From JAXMEQ01 sp046348225 (GTDB lineage: Bacteria; Pseudomonadota; Gammaproteobacteria; Burkholderiales; Burkholderiaceae_C): DNA of 64,000 nt. Shown here in pieces: positions 25,657-34,008 of the stretch. Below the pieces are notes generated by a model. It made no database searches, was not told the origin of the DNA, and worked only from the letters and a program-made list of their open reading frames with translations. The translations under genes were made by a program, and so were the position numbers. The stretch covers positions 310,001 to 374,000 of the forward strand of contig JAXMEQ010000003.1 of assembly GCA_046348225.1 (NCBI GenBank). The letters run 5' to 3'. Numbering within the stretch: position 1 is the stretch's first letter; each line of letters opens with the position of its first letter.

Positions 25657-26219
25657 TTGGTGCGGGCCCGGATTTCCGGCAAAGCCTTCTGCAGGTAGTA
25701 CACCATCGACCAGACGGTCAGCACGGCCGCGATCCAGATCAGCCAGGTACCCCAGACGCGGGTGTCAATCAGCCCGAACAGGCGGCCGTCGTACAGCAGG
25801 AACGGGATGGCCACCATCTGCACCGTGGTCTTGACCTTGCCCAGCATGTGAACCGCCACGCTGCGCGAGGCGCCGATCTGCGCCATCCACTCACGCAGTG
25901 CCGAGATCGCGATTTCGCGACCGATGATGATCAGCGCCACAAAAACATCGGCCCGGTGCAGGTCAACCAGCACCAGCAGCGAGGCACAGACCAGGAACTT
26001 GTCCGCCACCGGGTCCAGGAACGCGCCGAACGACGAGGTCTGGTTGAGCTTGCGCGCGAGATAGCCGTCGAGCCAGTCGGTCAGGGCGAACACCACGAAC
26101 ATTACCGTGGCAATGAGGTTGCTGACGGTCCGGTCGGGCCAGATGTGGAACACGCCCACGATCAGCGGAATCGCGACGATGCGCGTCCAGGTGAGCAGCG
26201 TGGGGATCGTGAAAAACAT
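25653..26219 (-). CDS. pgsA: CDP-diacylglycerol-glycerol-3-phosphate 3-phosphatidyltransferase
   Basis: A 188-residue integral membrane enzyme with the CDP-alcohol phosphotransferase signature D-G-x2-A-R-x8-G-x3-D-x3-D, seen as DWLDGYLARKLNQTSSFGAFLDPVADK. It catalyses the committed step of phosphatidylglycerol synthesis. The start at MFFTIPTLLTWTRI is typical. It lies downstream of uvrC, as in many beta- and gamma-proteobacteria, and its stop overlaps the eamA start. Confidence 0.95.
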   Translation of the reverse strand: MFFTIPTLLTWTRIVAIPLIVGVFHIWPDRTVSNLIATVMFVVFALTDWLDGYLARKLNQTSSFGAFLDPVADKFLVCASLLVLVDLHRADVFVALIIIGREIAISALREWMAQIGASRSVAVHMLGKVKTTVQMVAIPFLLYDGRLFGLIDTRVWGTWLIWIAAVLTVWSMVYYLQKALPEIRARTK

Positions 26220-26254
26220 GTGCCGATTCTGGCACGAGCGGCGGTGCAGGGCCG

Positions 26255-26767
26255 CTACTGCGTTTCCGCCAGCGAACGCAGCTGGAACTTCAGGTCGTCG
26301 TTGTAGAGAAAGGTTTCGCTGTACTGCCAGGGCTGCGGCAGGTGGCCGACGGGCTCGAACGGCGCCGCACGCTGTATCGCCCGGATCGCCATCTGCAGTG
26401 TCTGCGGCGAAAACTTCGGCGTGCGCAGGGTCACGATGTTGCGCACCGAGCCATCACGGTTGAGCTGCACCTGCAACACGGGAATGGACCGCATGTGGTC
26501 GCCCGTGGGCCCACTGAAGGTTTCGCCCGCGCTGGTCTGCATGATCCTGCGCGCGGCGCGCTGCTTGTACTCGTCCCAGTTGCGTGCCGGTGCGAGCGGG
26601 GCTGCCGCCGGCGGGCGGGGCGCTGCCACCGCCGGCCCGCTGCCTGTTGTGGCGGATGCCGGGGAAGGCGCCGGCGCCGGTGACGACGCGGGGCCGGGTG
26701 CCGGCGGGCTGCCGCAGGCTGCCAGCAGGGTGGCCATGCCCAGGCCCAGGTACTTAGTGAAGCGCAC
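26255..26767 (-). CDS. Lipoprotein with TonB-C-like domain
   Basis: About 170 residues. The N-terminal lipoprotein signal ends at LLAAC, followed by a Pro/Ala/Ser-rich linker (about 50 residues). The C-terminal domain contains IPVLQVQLNRDGSVRNI and TLQMAIRAIQRAAPFEPVG, resembling the TonB/TolA C-terminal fold. GTG 26767 is chosen because GAGGAG lies 7 nt upstream inside the uvrC end, and the gene overlaps uvrC by 14 nt. A periplasmic-face lipoprotein is inferred. Its function is not known, and position between uvrC and pgsA gives no clear hint. Confidence 0.8.
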   Translation of the reverse strand: MRFTKYLGLGMATLLAACGSPPAPGPASSPAPAPSPASATTGSGPAVAAPRPPAAAPLAPARNWDEYKQRAARRIMQTSAGETFSGPTGDHMRSIPVLQVQLNRDGSVRNIVTLRTPKFSPQTLQMAIRAIQRAAPFEPVGHLPQPWQYSETFLYNDDLKFQLRSLAETQ

Positions 26768-28649
26768 GGTAAATCTCCTCTGCCAGTTCTTTTGAAATGC
26801 CATCCACCGTGGCGATATCTTCCACCCCCGCCGCGGCCACGCCGCGGATGCCGCCAAAGCGCTGCAGCAGGCGGGCGCGCTTTTTGGCGCCGATGCCGGG
26901 AATGTCTTCCAGCTTGCTGCCACCGGTGCGCACCCGGGCCCGCTGCGCGCGCATGCCGGTGATGGCAAAGCGGTGGGCCTCGTCGCGGATCTGCGCCACC
27001 AGCATCAGCGCGGCGGAGTCTCGTCCCAAATAGACCTTGTCGCGGCCATCCGCAAACACCAGTTCCTCCAGGCCAACCTTGCGGCCCTCGCCCTTTTCCA
27101 CACCGACGATCAGTCCGAGGTCAAGCCCGAGGCCCGCAAACACCTCGCGTGCCATGCTGACCTGACCCTTGCCGCCGTCCACCAGCACCAGGTCGGGCAG
27201 GCGTGCCGCGCCTGCCGGGGCCGCGCCGTCGCGCGCCGCCTCGGCCAGCTTGGCGTAGCGGCGCGTCAGCACCTGGCGCATGGCGGCATAGTCATCGCCC
27301 GGGGTGATGCCGTCGATGTTGTAGCGGCGGTATTCGCTGTTCTGCATCTTGTGGTGGTGAAACACCACACATGATGCCTGCGTTGCCTCGCCCGCAGTGT
27401 GGGAGATGTCGAAACACTCGATGCGGAAGGTATCCAGGTCGTCCGGCGCCAGGTCCAGCGCCTCCACCAGCGCACGCGTGCGCGCCTGCTGAGAGCCCTC
27501 CTCGGCCAGCAACCGCGCCAGCTGGATGGCAGCGTTCTTCTCGGCCATCTCCAGCCAGATGCGGCGCTGCTCACGCGGGTTGTGCACCGCCGTGACGCGC
27601 ACGCCCGCCTGGTCCGACAGCGCGTCGATCAGCCCCTTGCCCACCGGGACACTGGTGATCAGTGCCGGCGGTACCGGCACGCCGATGTAGTGCTGGGCGA
27701 TGAACGCTTCCAGCACCTGGACCTCCGCCGGCTGATCGGGCGCCGTCTCGTCATCGAGCCCGGTGAGCGCGGTCGCGTCTTCCACATGGGTCGGGAAGTA
27801 CGGCCGGTCGCCCAGGTGCCGGCCGCCGCGCACCATGGCCAGGTTCACGCAGGCCTTGCCGCCCTGCAGCTTGACGGCGAGGATGTCCACGTCCTTGTCA
27901 GACGCCGTGTCCACCGACTGCTGGTGCAGCACCCGCGACAGGGCGGTCATCTGGTTGCGCAGTTCGGCGGCCTGCTCGAATTCCAGGCGTTCGGCGTGCG
28001 CCATCATGCGGGCCTGCAACGCGTCCAGCACTGTCTGGGTTTCACCATTGAGGAAATCCTCGGCGTGGGCCACGTCCTGCGCGTAGGCCTCGGGCGCAAT
28101 GTGGCCCACACAGGGCCCCGAACAGCGCTTGATCTGGTACAGCAGGCAGGGCCGCGTGCGGTTGGCGTAGACCGTGTCCTCGCAGGTGCGCAGGCGGAAC
28201 ACCTTTTGCAGCAGCTGGATCGACTCCTTCACCGCCCAGGCACTCGGGTACGGGCCGAAGTAGCGGTGCTTGCGGTCCACCGCGCCACGGTAGTAAGCCA
28301 CGCGCGGGAACTCGTGCGAAACGATCTTCAGGTACGGGTAGCTCTTGTCGTCGCGGAACAGGATGTTGTAGCGCGGGTTGAGCGTCTTGATGAGGTTGTT
28401 TTCCAGCAGCAGCGCCTCGGCCTCCGAGCGCACGACCGTGGTTTCCATGCGCGCAATCTTGGTCACCATGTGGCCGATGCGGGTGCCACCATGGTTCTTC
28501 TGGAAGTAGCTGGACACGCGCTTCTTCAGGTCGCGGGCCTTGCCGACATACAGCACCGCGCCGTCGGCGTCGAAGTAGCGGTACACACCGGGCATGGCCG
28601 GCAGGGCCGCCACTTCGGCCAGCAGCTGTTCGGAATGGACGTTGGACAT
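26754..28649 (-). CDS. uvrC: Excinuclease ABC subunit C
   Basis: A 631-residue nucleotide-excision-repair nuclease. An N-terminal GIY-YIG domain (MPGVYRYFDADGAVLYVGKARDLKKRVSSYF) makes the 3' cut. A UvrB-interacting (UVR) segment lies near EFEQAAELRNQMTALSRV. The RNase-H-like domain with FRIECFDISHT and LVLVDGGKGQ makes the 5' cut. A C-terminal helix-hairpin-helix is at LEDIPGIGAKKRARLLQRFGG. ATG 28649 gives the standard length. It is divergent from earP and the first gene of the uvrC-lipoprotein-pgsA-eamA operon. Confidence 0.96.
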   Translation of the reverse strand: MSNVHSEQLLAEVAALPAMPGVYRYFDADGAVLYVGKARDLKKRVSSYFQKNHGGTRIGHMVTKIARMETTVVRSEAEALLLENNLIKTLNPRYNILFRDDKSYPYLKIVSHEFPRVAYYRGAVDRKHRYFGPYPSAWAVKESIQLLQKVFRLRTCEDTVYANRTRPCLLYQIKRCSGPCVGHIAPEAYAQDVAHAEDFLNGETQTVLDALQARMMAHAERLEFEQAAELRNQMTALSRVLHQQSVDTASDKDVDILAVKLQGGKACVNLAMVRGGRHLGDRPYFPTHVEDATALTGLDDETAPDQPAEVQVLEAFIAQHYIGVPVPPALITSVPVGKGLIDALSDQAGVRVTAVHNPREQRRIWLEMAEKNAAIQLARLLAEEGSQQARTRALVEALDLAPDDLDTFRIECFDISHTAGEATQASCVVFHHHKMQNSEYRRYNIDGITPGDDYAAMRQVLTRRYAKLAEAARDGAAPAGAARLPDLVLVDGGKGQVSMAREVFAGLGLDLGLIVGVEKGEGRKVGLEELVFADGRDKVYLGRDSAALMLVAQIRDEAHRFAITGMRAQRARVRTGGSKLEDIPGIGAKKRARLLQRFGGIRGVAAAGVEDIATVDGISKELAEEIYRALH

Positions 28650-28700
28650 GGCTGTATTGTCGCGAATCCGCCCGCGCGGTCCGGTGGACAATCTCCCCCC

Positions 28701-29762
28701 ATGCAATGGGACATCTTCTGCCGCGTGATCGACAACCACGGCGACCTGGGCGTGTGCTGGCGCGTGGCGGCCGACCTGGGCCAGCGCGGAGAGCAGGTTC
28801 GCCTCTGGGTCGACGACCTGTCCGCACTGCAGTGGATGGCGCCGCAGGGGGCCCCGGGCGTGCAGGCGCTGGCCTGGCGTGCCGACACCGCGTGGCCAGC
28901 CCCGGGCGAGCTGCTGGTGGAGGCGTTCGGTTGCGAACCTGCTACAGATTTCATAGCAGCTTACGCAGAGCGGGCGCGGGCTGGAGGCCACTTTTATTCA
29001 TGGATCAACCTCGAATACCTGACCGCGGAGCCCTTTGCCGAGCGCAACCACGGCCTGCCCTCCCCGGTGCTCAGCGGGCCAGGGGCCGGGCTGGTCAAGC
29101 ACTTCTTCTACCCCGGCTTCACGCCGCGCACCGGCGGGCTGCTGCGCGAGCCCGACTGGCCGGCGCGATACGCCCGCTTTGACCGCGCCGCCTGGCTGGC
29201 GCGACTCGGCATTGGCGAGGCCGGCGAGGCCCTGGTTTCGCTGTTCTGCTACGAGCCGCCCGCGCTGGGGGAACTGCTGGCGCAGCTGGCCGATACCACG
29301 CCACCCACGCGCCTGCTGGTCACCGCCGGGCGGGCCGAAGCCGCCGTGCGCGCCGCGGTCGCCCTTGCCGCCAAAGGCCCGCAGCGGCTGCCACGCATCA
29401 GCTACCTGCCGCTGATGCCACAGCCCGCGTTTGACGAACTGCTGATGGCCTGCGACTTCAACTTCGTGCGCGGTGAAGACTCCCTGGTGCGTGCCATTTG
29501 GGCCGGCAACCCCTTTGCGTGGCAGCTCTACCCGCAGCACGACGGCGCCCACCACGACAAGCTGGAGGCATTCCTCGGCGAGCTGCAGCCTCCGTCCGAC
29601 TGGGCCCGCTTCCAGCGGGTCTGGAACGGCAGCCTTCCCAGCCCGCTGCCCGCACTGGACCCGCCGTGCTGGCAGGCCGCCGCCACCGCGTTTCGCGCCC
29701 GGCTGCTGGCACAGCCGGACCTGACCAGCGCCCTGCTCGGCTTCATCACAAAAAAACGTTAA
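28701..29762 (+). CDS. earP: EF-P arginine rhamnosyltransferase EarP
   Basis: A 353-residue GT-B enzyme that transfers rhamnose from dTDP-rhamnose to Arg32 of EF-P. Recognisable parts are the N-terminal DIFCRVIDNHGDLGVCWR with the catalytic Asp, HFFYPGFTPRTGGLLRE, and the donor-binding LMACDFNFVRGEDSLVRAIWAGNPF. It lies directly upstream of efp, its protein substrate. Repeat copy E is translated within the N-terminal domain (ATDFIAAYAERARAGGH). Confidence 0.95.
   Translation: MQWDIFCRVIDNHGDLGVCWRVAADLGQRGEQVRLWVDDLSALQWMAPQGAPGVQALAWRADTAWPAPGELLVEAFGCEPATDFIAAYAERARAGGHFYSWINLEYLTAEPFAERNHGLPSPVLSGPGAGLVKHFFYPGFTPRTGGLLREPDWPARYARFDRAAWLARLGIGEAGEALVSLFCYEPPALGELLAQLADTTPPTRLLVTAGRAEAAVRAAVALAAKGPQRLPRISYLPLMPQPAFDELLMACDFNFVRGEDSLVRAIWAGNPFAWQLYPQHDGAHHDKLEAFLGELQPPSDWARFQRVWNGSLPSPLPALDPPCWQAAATAFRARLLAQPDLTSALLGFITKKR
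28941..28998 (+). repeat. 58-bp dispersed repeat, copy E, inside earP
   Basis: Core GCTAC-N7-ATAGC at 28941-28957, tail to the right with TTACGCA, GCGGGCT and GAGGCC. It is in sense orientation, with the core read as A-T-D-F-I-A from codon 81 of earP. Confidence 0.8.
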
Positions 29763-29857
29763 AATTCAAGGCTTTGCGATGTTGGCCCCGCCAACCCGCC
29801 TCCTTGCCGCACGGCGCATCGCCTGGTCTGTCGCGCGGCCCCAACCTCAAGACTGAT

Positions 29858-30412
29858 ATGAAAATCGCTCAAGAAATCCGCGCCGGCAACGTCATCATGC
29901 ACGGCAAGGACCCGATGGTCGTGCTCAAGACCGAGTACAGCCGCGGCGGCCGCAACTCTGCCACCGTGCGCATGAAGCTCAAGAGCCTGATCGCCAACTT
30001 CAACACCGAAGTGGTGTTCAAGGCCGACGACAAGATGGACCAGATCATCCTGGACAAGAAGGAGTGCACCTACTCCTACTTCGCCGACCCGATGTACGTT
30101 TGGATGGACGGCGAGTACAACCAGTACGAAGTCGAGTCCGACAACATGGGCGACGCGCTGAACTACCTCGAAGAGGGCATGGCCGCCGAAGTGGTGTTCT
30201 ACGACGGCAAGGCGATCTCGGTCGAATTGCCCACCAGCGTCGAGCGCGAAATCACCTGGACCGAGCCCGCCGTCAAGGGCGACACCTCGGGCAAGGTGCT
30301 CAAGCCCGCCAAGATCGCCACCGGCTTTGAAATCGGCGTGCCGATCTTCGTGGCCCAGGGCGACAAGGTGGAAATCGACACCCGCACCGGCGAGTACCGC
30401 AAGCGCGTCTGA
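29858..30412 (+). CDS. efp: Translation elongation factor P (Arg32 type)
   Basis: A 184-residue three-domain factor that relieves ribosome stalling at polyproline stretches. The tip loop reads SRGGRNSAT and residue 32 is Arg, the site rhamnosylated by EarP; lysine-type EF-P has Lys there. ATG 29858 starts the standard MKIAQEIRAGN. It follows earP by about 95 nt and ends with a strong terminator. Confidence 0.97.
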   Translation: MKIAQEIRAGNVIMHGKDPMVVLKTEYSRGGRNSATVRMKLKSLIANFNTEVVFKADDKMDQIILDKKECTYSYFADPMYVWMDGEYNQYEVESDNMGDALNYLEEGMAAEVVFYDGKAISVELPTSVEREITWTEPAVKGDTSGKVLKPAKIATGFEIGVPIFVAQGDKVEIDTRTGEYRKRV

Positions 30413-30436
30413 CCGGTCCTTGCCGGCTGGTACAAA

Positions 30437-30463
30437 CGGGGCTCCGCAAGGAGCCCTTTTTTC
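30437..30463 (+). terminator. Terminator after efp
   Basis: Stem GGGCTCC/GGAGCCC with a GCAA tetraloop (30439-30456), followed by TTTTTT. Confidence 0.9.
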
Positions 30464-30478
30464 TGCCCGCATCCGTCC

Positions 30479-31297
30479 ATGCGTTTCGACTTTGCCCACA
30501 TCGCCGTGCCGTTTCGCATGCAGCCTGGCCTGCACCGCCTCGCTGCGGGCACGCCCCAGCTCACGCCGCTGGCACCGGGCAGCCCGCTTTACACCGAGAA
30601 GCAGCGCGTGTTCGCGGCCGGCGCGTCGCGCTTCTGCGAGCCTGGGTTCGACCCCACACCTGCTATCAAATCAATAGCAGCTCACGCCACAACCACGGGG
30701 CTTGGCGGCCAGTTTGGTCCGGAGGCTGCGCTGGAACTGGCCTTTGAGGAAGACCTGGCCGTGCTGGACGCCGCGAGCGGCACCGTGCCCTGGCTGTGCG
30801 TGTGCGTGCCTTCGCACTGGGCGCCGGAAGACAAGCTGGGCCAGTCCCTCGCAGCCATTCATGGCCCGGTCGCGGACAACGCAGCACTGCTGGCCGCCAC
30901 ACGGGGCCTGACACAGCTGGTGGGCTCCGGCGGGCACTGGGAGCGCTTTGTCTGGACTGTGACGCCCGCCAGCCGCTACGACCAGCACCCCCACCGCCAG
31001 GCACGCACCCCCTGGCCCGCCACCGCCGATGCCGAGACTTTCGCGCAGCAGTGCTACCTGCGGGCCGAGCGCCAGACGTTCCTGCCCGTCGGCCAGGGCA
31101 CACAGCAGGCGGTGTTCACGATCCGGGTCATGCTCCAGCCCCTCGCGCAAGCCGTGCAAACGTCGCCACAGGCGGCCCGCCTGCATGACGCGCTGGCCTC
31201 GATGTCGGATGCCGTGGTGGCCTACAAGAATCTGGCGCCGGCGCGACCCCTGCTTCTGCGCTGGCTGGCCACGCGCATGGCGTCCGGCAGGCCCTAA
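30479..31297 (+). CDS. DUF3445 family protein (haem-dependent oxidative N-demethylase-like)
   Basis: A 272-residue protein. Its landmarks, SPLYTEKQRVFAAGASRFCEPG near the N-terminus, WLCVCVPSHWAPEDKLGQSLAAIHGPVADN in the middle and LRAERQTFLPVGQ in the C-terminal half, fit DUF3445, a family with haem-dependent N-demethylase members. The substrate is unknown. Repeat copy F is translated at about residues 62-80 (AIKSIAAHATTTGLGG), close to the N-terminal motif. The stop overlaps the convergent gene by 4 nt. Confidence 0.8.
   Translation: MRFDFAHIAVPFRMQPGLHRLAAGTPQLTPLAPGSPLYTEKQRVFAAGASRFCEPGFDPTPAIKSIAAHATTTGLGGQFGPEAALELAFEEDLAVLDAASGTVPWLCVCVPSHWAPEDKLGQSLAAIHGPVADNAALLAATRGLTQLVGSGGHWERFVWTVTPASRYDQHPHRQARTPWPATADAETFAQQCYLRAERQTFLPVGQGTQQAVFTIRVMLQPLAQAVQTSPQAARLHDALASMSDAVVAYKNLAPARPLLLRWLATRMASGRP
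30662..30719 (+). repeat. 58-bp dispersed repeat, copy F, inside the DUF3445 gene
   Basis: Core GCTAT-N7-ATAGC at 30662-30678, tail to the right with CTCACGCC and GGCGGCC. It is in sense orientation, with the core read as A-I-K-S-I-A. Confidence 0.8.
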
Positions 31298-31974
31298 AGC
31301 ACGCTGCCGAAGGCCAGCACGAGCGCCACCAGCACCAGCACGGCCACCACGCCAATGACCACGAGCCAGGGCAGGTAGCCGCTGGCGGCCGTGGCGGCAC
31401 CCGAGCCGGCAAGCGCCGGCGGCGGTGGCGTGGCGCCAGGCAACCAGTCCACCAGCTCGGCGGCCGATTCCGCGCTGAACAGCTCCAGCGACATGCGTTG
31501 CAGTGCATCGCCCGGGCGCGCAGATTCGCTACGCAGCCACAGGTCCACCCGCGTACCGACGAGCCGCGCATGCACAAACGCCGTCAGCGGAATTTTCACG
31601 CGGTCTTCCTTCCAGCCCAGGCCCTTGCGGTGGCGACCGGCAATGCGCAGCACATCGCCCTGCACGCGCGCTTCGATCTCGCCCTTGAAGGCCGGAATGG
31701 CAAAACCCCGGCCCTGCACACCCAGCAGGCTGGCGGCGTAGGTGCCCTGAACCAGCGAGAACACGCCACTGCCGTTGGCGTTGAAGCCGTTTTGCGACAC
31801 CCGTTCAGCGAGCAGATCGCCCTCGGTGAGCCGGACACCGTGGTTGTCGATGAGCAGGTTGTCGCTGGACAGCGTCTTGCGGATGCGCATGCCCACGATG
31901 GTGCGGCGGTCATACGGGCCCATGCTGCGGCCTTCCAGCAGCACGTGGTACTCCGTCGGCTGTTTCCTCGTCAT
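31294..31974 (-). CDS. Uncharacterised membrane-tethered protein with N-terminal GYF_2-like region
   Basis: About 226 residues. The first 45 (YHVLLEGRSMGPYDRRTI to SSDNLLIDNHG) resemble the GYF_2/'GPY' peptide-binding module. A middle domain follows (about residues 60-175, possibly PH-like beta strands), then a Pro/Ala linker and one C-terminal membrane segment (WLVVIGVVAVLVLVALVLAFG). The layout suggests a tail-anchored cytoplasmic protein. ATG 31974 is preferred over a start 8 codons upstream because it begins just before the module. Function is unknown. Confidence 0.7.
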   Translation of the reverse strand: MTRKQPTEYHVLLEGRSMGPYDRRTIVGMRIRKTLSSDNLLIDNHGVRLTEGDLLAERVSQNGFNANGSGVFSLVQGTYAASLLGVQGRGFAIPAFKGEIEARVQGDVLRIAGRHRKGLGWKEDRVKIPLTAFVHARLVGTRVDLWLRSESARPGDALQRMSLELFSAESAAELVDWLPGATPPPPALAGSGAATAASGYLPWLVVIGVVAVLVLVALVLAFGSVL

Positions 31975-32018
31975 GTGTTCGCCCCGTTCCGCGCGCAAGG
32001 ATACCGGAGAATAGGGCC

Positions 32019-32882
32019 ATGCAAACCACCCAAGACATCCATGATTCGCGCCTGGCCGATGCGTGGGCCACGCTCCAGTCGCACGCCAGCACCGGCACCC
32101 CGCTGGCGGCAGACGCCAGCCGCCTGGCCTTTGCCGATCCCGAGTTTCTGCTGCGGCGCGAAACCCGGGGCATCCGCTTCCAGCTGGAGATGCTCAAGCC
32201 CGACATCGAGCAGCAGGCCCGCGGCATTGAAAACACCGTGGTGGTGTTCGGCAGCGCGCGCTTCAAGAGCGAGGCCGAATCCGCCGCGTTTCTGGCCCGG
32301 GCCGAGGCCAGCGGCGACGAGGCCCTCATCCGCCGTGCCCGCAGCCTCGCGCGCAACGCCCACTATTACGAGAAGGCGCGGGCCTTCGGCCGGCTGGTGG
32401 CCGAATACAGCAAGGGCAAACCGGCGCCGGACGAGCTGTTCATCTGCACCGGCGGCGGCCCCGGCATCATGCAGGCCGCCAACCAGGGCGCACACGAGGG
32501 CGGCGCCATGAGCGTGGGCCTGGCCATTGCACTGCCCATGGAAGAGGCGGCCAACCCCTACGTCACGCCCGCCCTGAGTTTCAAGTTCCATTACTTCGCA
32601 CTGCGCAAGATGCACTTCATGATGCGTGCCAAGGCGCTGGTGGCGTTCCCGGGTGGCTTCGGCACGCTCGACGAGCTGTTCGAGGTGATCACCCTGGTGC
32701 AGACCCGCAAGGCCCGGCCGGTGCCCATCGTGCTGTTCGGCTCGGACTACTGGAAACGCCTGCTCAACCTCGATGTACTGGTGGAGGAAGGCGCCATCTC
32801 GCCAGACGACCTGAAGCTGTTCCAGTACGCCGACGATCCGCAGACCGCCTGGGATCTGGTCAAGGCTTTCTACCAACTCTGA
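32019..32882 (+). CDS. LOG-family Rossmann protein (TIGR00730; nucleotide 5'-monophosphate phosphoribohydrolase-like)
   Basis: A 287-residue protein with VVVFGSARF at the start of the fold, the glycine-rich ELFICTGGGPGIMQAANQGA and the catalytic signature PGGFGTLDELFEVITLVQT. LOG-family enzymes split the N-glycosidic bond of (cytokinin) nucleoside monophosphates; the longer YgdH/PpnN type controls purine pools. An N-terminal extension of about 65 residues precedes the fold. It overlaps the convergent MFS gene at the 3' end by 23 nt. Confidence 0.88.
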   Translation: MQTTQDIHDSRLADAWATLQSHASTGTPLAADASRLAFADPEFLLRRETRGIRFQLEMLKPDIEQQARGIENTVVVFGSARFKSEAESAAFLARAEASGDEALIRRARSLARNAHYYEKARAFGRLVAEYSKGKPAPDELFICTGGGPGIMQAANQGAHEGGAMSVGLAIALPMEEAANPYVTPALSFKFHYFALRKMHFMMRAKALVAFPGGFGTLDELFEVITLVQTRKARPVPIVLFGSDYWKRLLNLDVLVEEGAISPDDLKLFQYADDPQTAWDLVKAFYQL

Positions 32883-34008
32883 TCTGGCTGGCCATGTGGG
32901 CCCCGGCGCCCACCAGGCCACCCACCACCCAGAACACGCCGCCGGCGCCGATCACGGCACCCGCCACGCCAAACAGCATCGGCATCAGCACGCTGGAGGC
33001 GTTGATGGCCATCAGCCGCAGGCCCAGCGCTTCCCCATGCCGCGCCTCGGGTGTGATCTGGTGCAGTGTGCTCATGATCATGGGCTGTACCGAGCCCAGC
33101 GCCAGACCGAGCAGCACCGAGCAGACGCCCATCGCCCAGGGCTGGTGCAGCAGCGGATAGATGCCAAACAGCACGGCCGTCGCGACCATGGCCCAGGCCA
33201 CGACGGTGGATTCCCGCAGGCGTTCCGCCACCATCGGCAGCAGGACCCGGATCGCGGCCGCCGCCACCGCAAAAGCGCCCAGGATGGAACCAATGACGGA
33301 CGCGCTGAAGCCATGTTCGTGCCCGAGCAGCGGCACCACAAAGGTGTGTACATCCCAGCAGGAGGACAGCAGCCAGTTGACAATCAGCAGGCGCCGGAAC
33401 ACCGGTTCGCGCACCAGGTCCCAGGTGCGCGGCCGTGCCTGCCCGGCGGGCACCTCGACCGGCGGCAGCTCGCGCGTGGTGCGCACCCAGAACCAGCTGG
33501 CCAGAGGCAAGAGCGCCATCAGGAAAAACGCCGCGCGGAAACCGGCATGGTCAATCACCAGACCGGCGCTGAACGGCCCCAGGAAGTTGGAGACCGCAGG
33601 CCCGATGGCCAGCCAGGAAAACACCTTCTTGAGCTCGGTCGGGCTGCCGGCGGCACGGCCCACGTGGCGCTGCAGGGCGATGGACGCTGCACCCGTGGCG
33701 CCGCCCGTCATGAGCGCACTCAGGCACAACACCGGGAATACCGGGAACGCCACCGCCAGCCCGGCGCCCAGCGCCGCCGCCACGACGCTGAAGGCCACGG
33801 GCCGCTTCAGCCCGCGCCGGTCGGCGTAGCGCCCCGCGGGCAGCGCCAGAAACACCTGGGTCAGCGCAAACAAGGCCAGCAGCACCCCCACCGCGGCCGC
33901 ACTGTGGCCCTGGCGCAGGGCCAGCAACGGTGCCGCCATGCGCATGCCAGCCATGCACGCATGCAGAAACACATGGCCGGCGATCAGGCGGGCCAGTGCC
34001 GGATTCAA
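32860..34008 (-). CDS. Major facilitator superfamily transporter
   Basis: A 382-residue protein with about 12 membrane segments. The MFS A-motif between segments 2 and 3 reads GRYADRRGLKRPV. The substrate is not evident. Its start overlaps the rmuC stop (ATGA at 34005-34008), so it is the last gene of the antiporter-GhrB-RmuC-MFS operon, and its 3' end overlaps the LOG gene by 23 nt. Confidence 0.9.
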   Translation of the reverse strand: MNPALARLIAGHVFLHACMAGMRMAAPLLALRQGHSAAAVGVLLALFALTQVFLALPAGRYADRRGLKRPVAFSVVAAALGAGLAVAFPVFPVLCLSALMTGGATGAASIALQRHVGRAAGSPTELKKVFSWLAIGPAVSNFLGPFSAGLVIDHAGFRAAFFLMALLPLASWFWVRTTRELPPVEVPAGQARPRTWDLVREPVFRRLLIVNWLLSSCWDVHTFVVPLLGHEHGFSASVIGSILGAFAVAAAAIRVLLPMVAERLRESTVVAWAMVATAVLFGIYPLLHQPWAMGVCSVLLGLALGSVQPMIMSTLHQITPEARHGEALGLRLMAINASSVLMPMLFGVAGAVIGAGGVFWVVGGLVGAGAHMASQIRVGRKP

